From: Deltaproteobacteria bacterium
GTDB taxonomy: Bacteria > Desulfobacterota > Syntrophia > Syntrophales > UBA2210
Length of the DNA stretch: 7,296 bases
Direction: 5' to 3'
Assembly (NCBI GenBank): GCA_011056825.1
Contig: DSBH01000231.1
Coordinates: forward strand, 1 to 7,296
Both the position numbers and the translations under genes were made by a program. Below are positions 5,957 through 7,296 of the stretch, one piece after another; the stretch's first letter is position 1, and the number at the start of each line of letters is the position of its first letter. The notes beneath the pieces are model-generated. The model worked only from the letters and a program-made list of their open reading frames with translations. It had not been told where the DNA came from and did no database searches.

Positions 5957-6799
5957 ATGGCACAAAAATTAAAAGATTCGCTCAAAACGATCGAAAGTTA
6001 TAAGCACGCGAGCCCGCATTACGAGGAATTGCTCGACATCCTCGGCGATATTCTTATTCTGCGCGAAGAATATCGCCGAAAGATAGAGCGGGACATCTAT
6101 ACAGTCGAGGAATCTCTCACGGAAGCGAAACTCAGGGGAGGCATGCCCCTGGTTGATTTCATGAGTGGTGACATTGATCTCGAGGAGCCGAAAAAATATT
6201 TTCTTGCCTTGCTGGAGCTGGCCGAAGAGCGTGATCTTGGAGAGGCACGACAGATACGACAGGACCTTGAATCGGGTGACATCGATTTTGCAGAAATGGT
6301 GAGGGCCTCGTTCGATGGCGGGTCAGCGGACGATGCCGCCGATATTGATGACGCTGACGGCGAAGAGATTTTCGATCTTCTGGGGTTTCTGGTGGAAGAA
6401 AGCCTGCGGCCCTCCCTTGAGGGTTTCGCCGACCGGTATGCCGAAGTTGTAAACGCGTCAGAATGGGCTGAAGGATACTGCCCCATCTGCGGCAGGGAAC
6501 CGAAAATCGCCCAGTTGAAAAACGACGAGGGAGAAAAATATCTCTTTTGCGGCCAGTGCGGATTCGAATGGCGTTATCCCCGTCTCAAGTGTCCTTTCTG
6601 CGAGAACGAGGACCAGCAGACACTCGCTTTTTTCACCGTGGAAGATGATGAGCGCTACCGCGTTGATGTCTGCAACGTGTGCAACCGCTACATAAAAACG
6701 ATCGATTTCAGGAACACGAAGGAAAAGCCGAATCTCGACGTCGAGGATATCGCCACGCTGCACCTCGATATTCTGGCCAGTGACGAGGGCTACGACTGA
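5957..6799 (+). CDS. fdhE: Formate dehydrogenase maturation protein FdhE
   Basis: The 280-residue cytoplasmic protein is the accessory factor needed for assembly of active respiratory formate dehydrogenases. In E. coli, FdhE binds the catalytic subunit before export and is a rubredoxin-like iron protein. Here four CxxC pairs are clear: Cys175/178 (CPICG), 198/201 (CGQCG), 212/215 (CPFC) and 239/242 (CNVC), in two rubredoxin-like modules. The N-terminal half is helical, with a very acidic stretch at about 120-137 (many Asp and Glu). The protein ends soon after HLDILASDEGYD, so it lacks the last ~20-25 residues of E. coli FdhE (about 309 aa). ATG 5957 is chosen because AGAGG (5945-5949) sits 7 nt upstream. 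A GTG at 5930 extends the frame by 9 codons but would be nearly leaderless. Its place directly after fdnGHI supports the assignment. Confidence 0.93.
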   Translation: MAQKLKDSLKTIESYKHASPHYEELLDILGDILILREEYRRKIERDIYTVEESLTEAKLRGGMPLVDFMSGDIDLEEPKKYFLALLELAEERDLGEARQIRQDLESGDIDFAEMVRASFDGGSADDAADIDDADGEEIFDLLGFLVEESLRPSLEGFADRYAEVVNASEWAEGYCPICGREPKIAQLKNDEGEKYLFCGQCGFEWRYPRLKCPFCENEDQQTLAFFTVEDDERYRVDVCNVCNRYIKTIDFRNTKEKPNLDVEDIATLHLDILASDEGYD

Positions 6800-6840
6800 T
6801 AGTTCCTTTCCGCGAGAAGAATGTTACGGAGTAGCCCTGT

Positions 6841-7296
6841 ATGCGCGACCGGGATATCGCCGAAGTGATCGCTCTCATCAGGGACGCCGTCAAGGTGGAA
6901 CGTTTACCCATGATCGACGCCGCGTTCGCGGAACGGCCGGACCCATACCGTATTCTGATATCAACGTTGCTCAGCCTTCGCACGAAGGATGAAGTAACCT
7001 GTCTTGCCGACGGGCGTCTGTTCGCCCTGGCAACGACTCCGGAAGAGATGGTCCGTCTTCCGGAGCACGTGATCAGGAATGCAATTTATCCCGTGGGGTT
7101 TTATCGGAAAAAGGCCGAGACGATACTACACGTTTCCCGGGAGTTGATCGAGAAATTCGGATCGCGGGTTCCCGACACCGTCGAGGGGCTGGTCGCCATT
7201 CGCGGCGTGGGAAGAAAGACGGCCAATCTTGTCGTGTCGGCCGGTTACGGCCTGCCGGCCCTGTGCGTGGATACCCATGTGCACCGAGTGTCCAAC
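6841..7296 (+). CDS. nth: Endonuclease III, 5' part, cut by window end
   Basis: The first 152 codons of a DNA glycosylase/AP lyase that removes oxidised pyrimidines. The helix-hairpin-helix is at about 117-132 (AIRGVGRKTANLVV), containing the catalytic Lys126, with the catalytic Asp144 in CVDTHVHRV. The 18-residue spacing matches E. coli Lys120/Asp138. The motif LLSLRTKDE (43-51) replaces the E. coli LLSAQATD, as in a divergent Nth branch. The C-terminal [4Fe-4S] loop lies beyond 7296. ATG 6841 is the first start after an in-frame TAG (6832-6834), with CGGAG (6827-6831) 9 nt upstream. It follows fdhE by 41 nt without a terminator, so read-through from fdhE is likely. No role in formate metabolism is implied. 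Confidence 0.92.
   Translation, partial: MRDRDIAEVIALIRDAVKVERLPMIDAAFAERPDPYRILISTLLSLRTKDEVTCLADGRLFALATTPEEMVRLPEHVIRNAIYPVGFYRKKAETILHVSRELIEKFGSRVPDTVEGLVAIRGVGRKTANLVVSAGYGLPALCVDTHVHRVSN

Noticed and set aside
5061..5963. A 300-codon minus-strand frame opposite fdnI
   Set aside because: It is the antisense shadow of fdnI and reads through the terminator hairpin; composition is low-complexity and no family is recognisable.
1..7296. CRISPR array, tRNA, rRNA, intact insertion sequence or phage module
   Set aside because: No regularly spaced repeats, tRNA-like cloverleaf, transposase or phage genes were seen; the window is almost entirely explained by the genes listed.

Overview
The window carries a complete selenocysteine-dependent, membrane-bound formate dehydrogenase operon of the FDH-N type. 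A large periplasmic catalytic subunit (fdnG, 1249-4329) is followed 3 nt later by an iron-sulfur subunit with one C-terminal membrane anchor (fdnH, 4333-5127) and 2 nt later by a four-helix cytochrome b subunit (fdnI, 5130-5801). A strong intrinsic terminator (5828-5859) closes the operon. The maturation factor fdhE (5957-6799) comes next with its own candidate promoter, then the 5' part of an endonuclease III gene (nth, 6841 to the window edge).

On the left, a small P-loop kinase-like gene (385-957, minus strand) is divergent from the operon. The roughly 290-bp divergent region holds a very good minus-strand sigma70-type promoter, a weaker plus-strand promoter and three separate inverted repeats, so it looks like a shared control region. 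The first 384 bases hold no intact gene. They contain a C-terminal remnant of a bacterial lipocalin (Blc type), an unassigned open piece, and a short repeat/palindrome resembling a decayed REP-type element.

The genes fit together as one respiratory module. FdnG oxidises formate, or reduces CO2 if run in reverse, at a bis-MGD/Sec centre in the periplasm. FdnH relays electrons through four [4Fe-4S] clusters. FdnI passes them through two b hemes to, or from, the quinone pool. FdhE is the expected assembly factor. An in-frame UGA at 1804-1806 is read as selenocysteine, supported by the residues on both sides and by a SECIS-like hairpin directly 3' of it. Without this recoding the gene would be misread as two ORFs.

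The organism is probably an anaerobic or facultatively anaerobic bacterium of the Deltaproteobacteria/Desulfobacterota kind. That is inference from the moderately GC-rich sequence, the Sec-FDH with FdhE, the kinase family and the nth variant; no phylogenetic marker is present. I see no clearly new biological system here. The most unusual items are the recoding site, the palindromes of the divergent control region and the degraded left edge.
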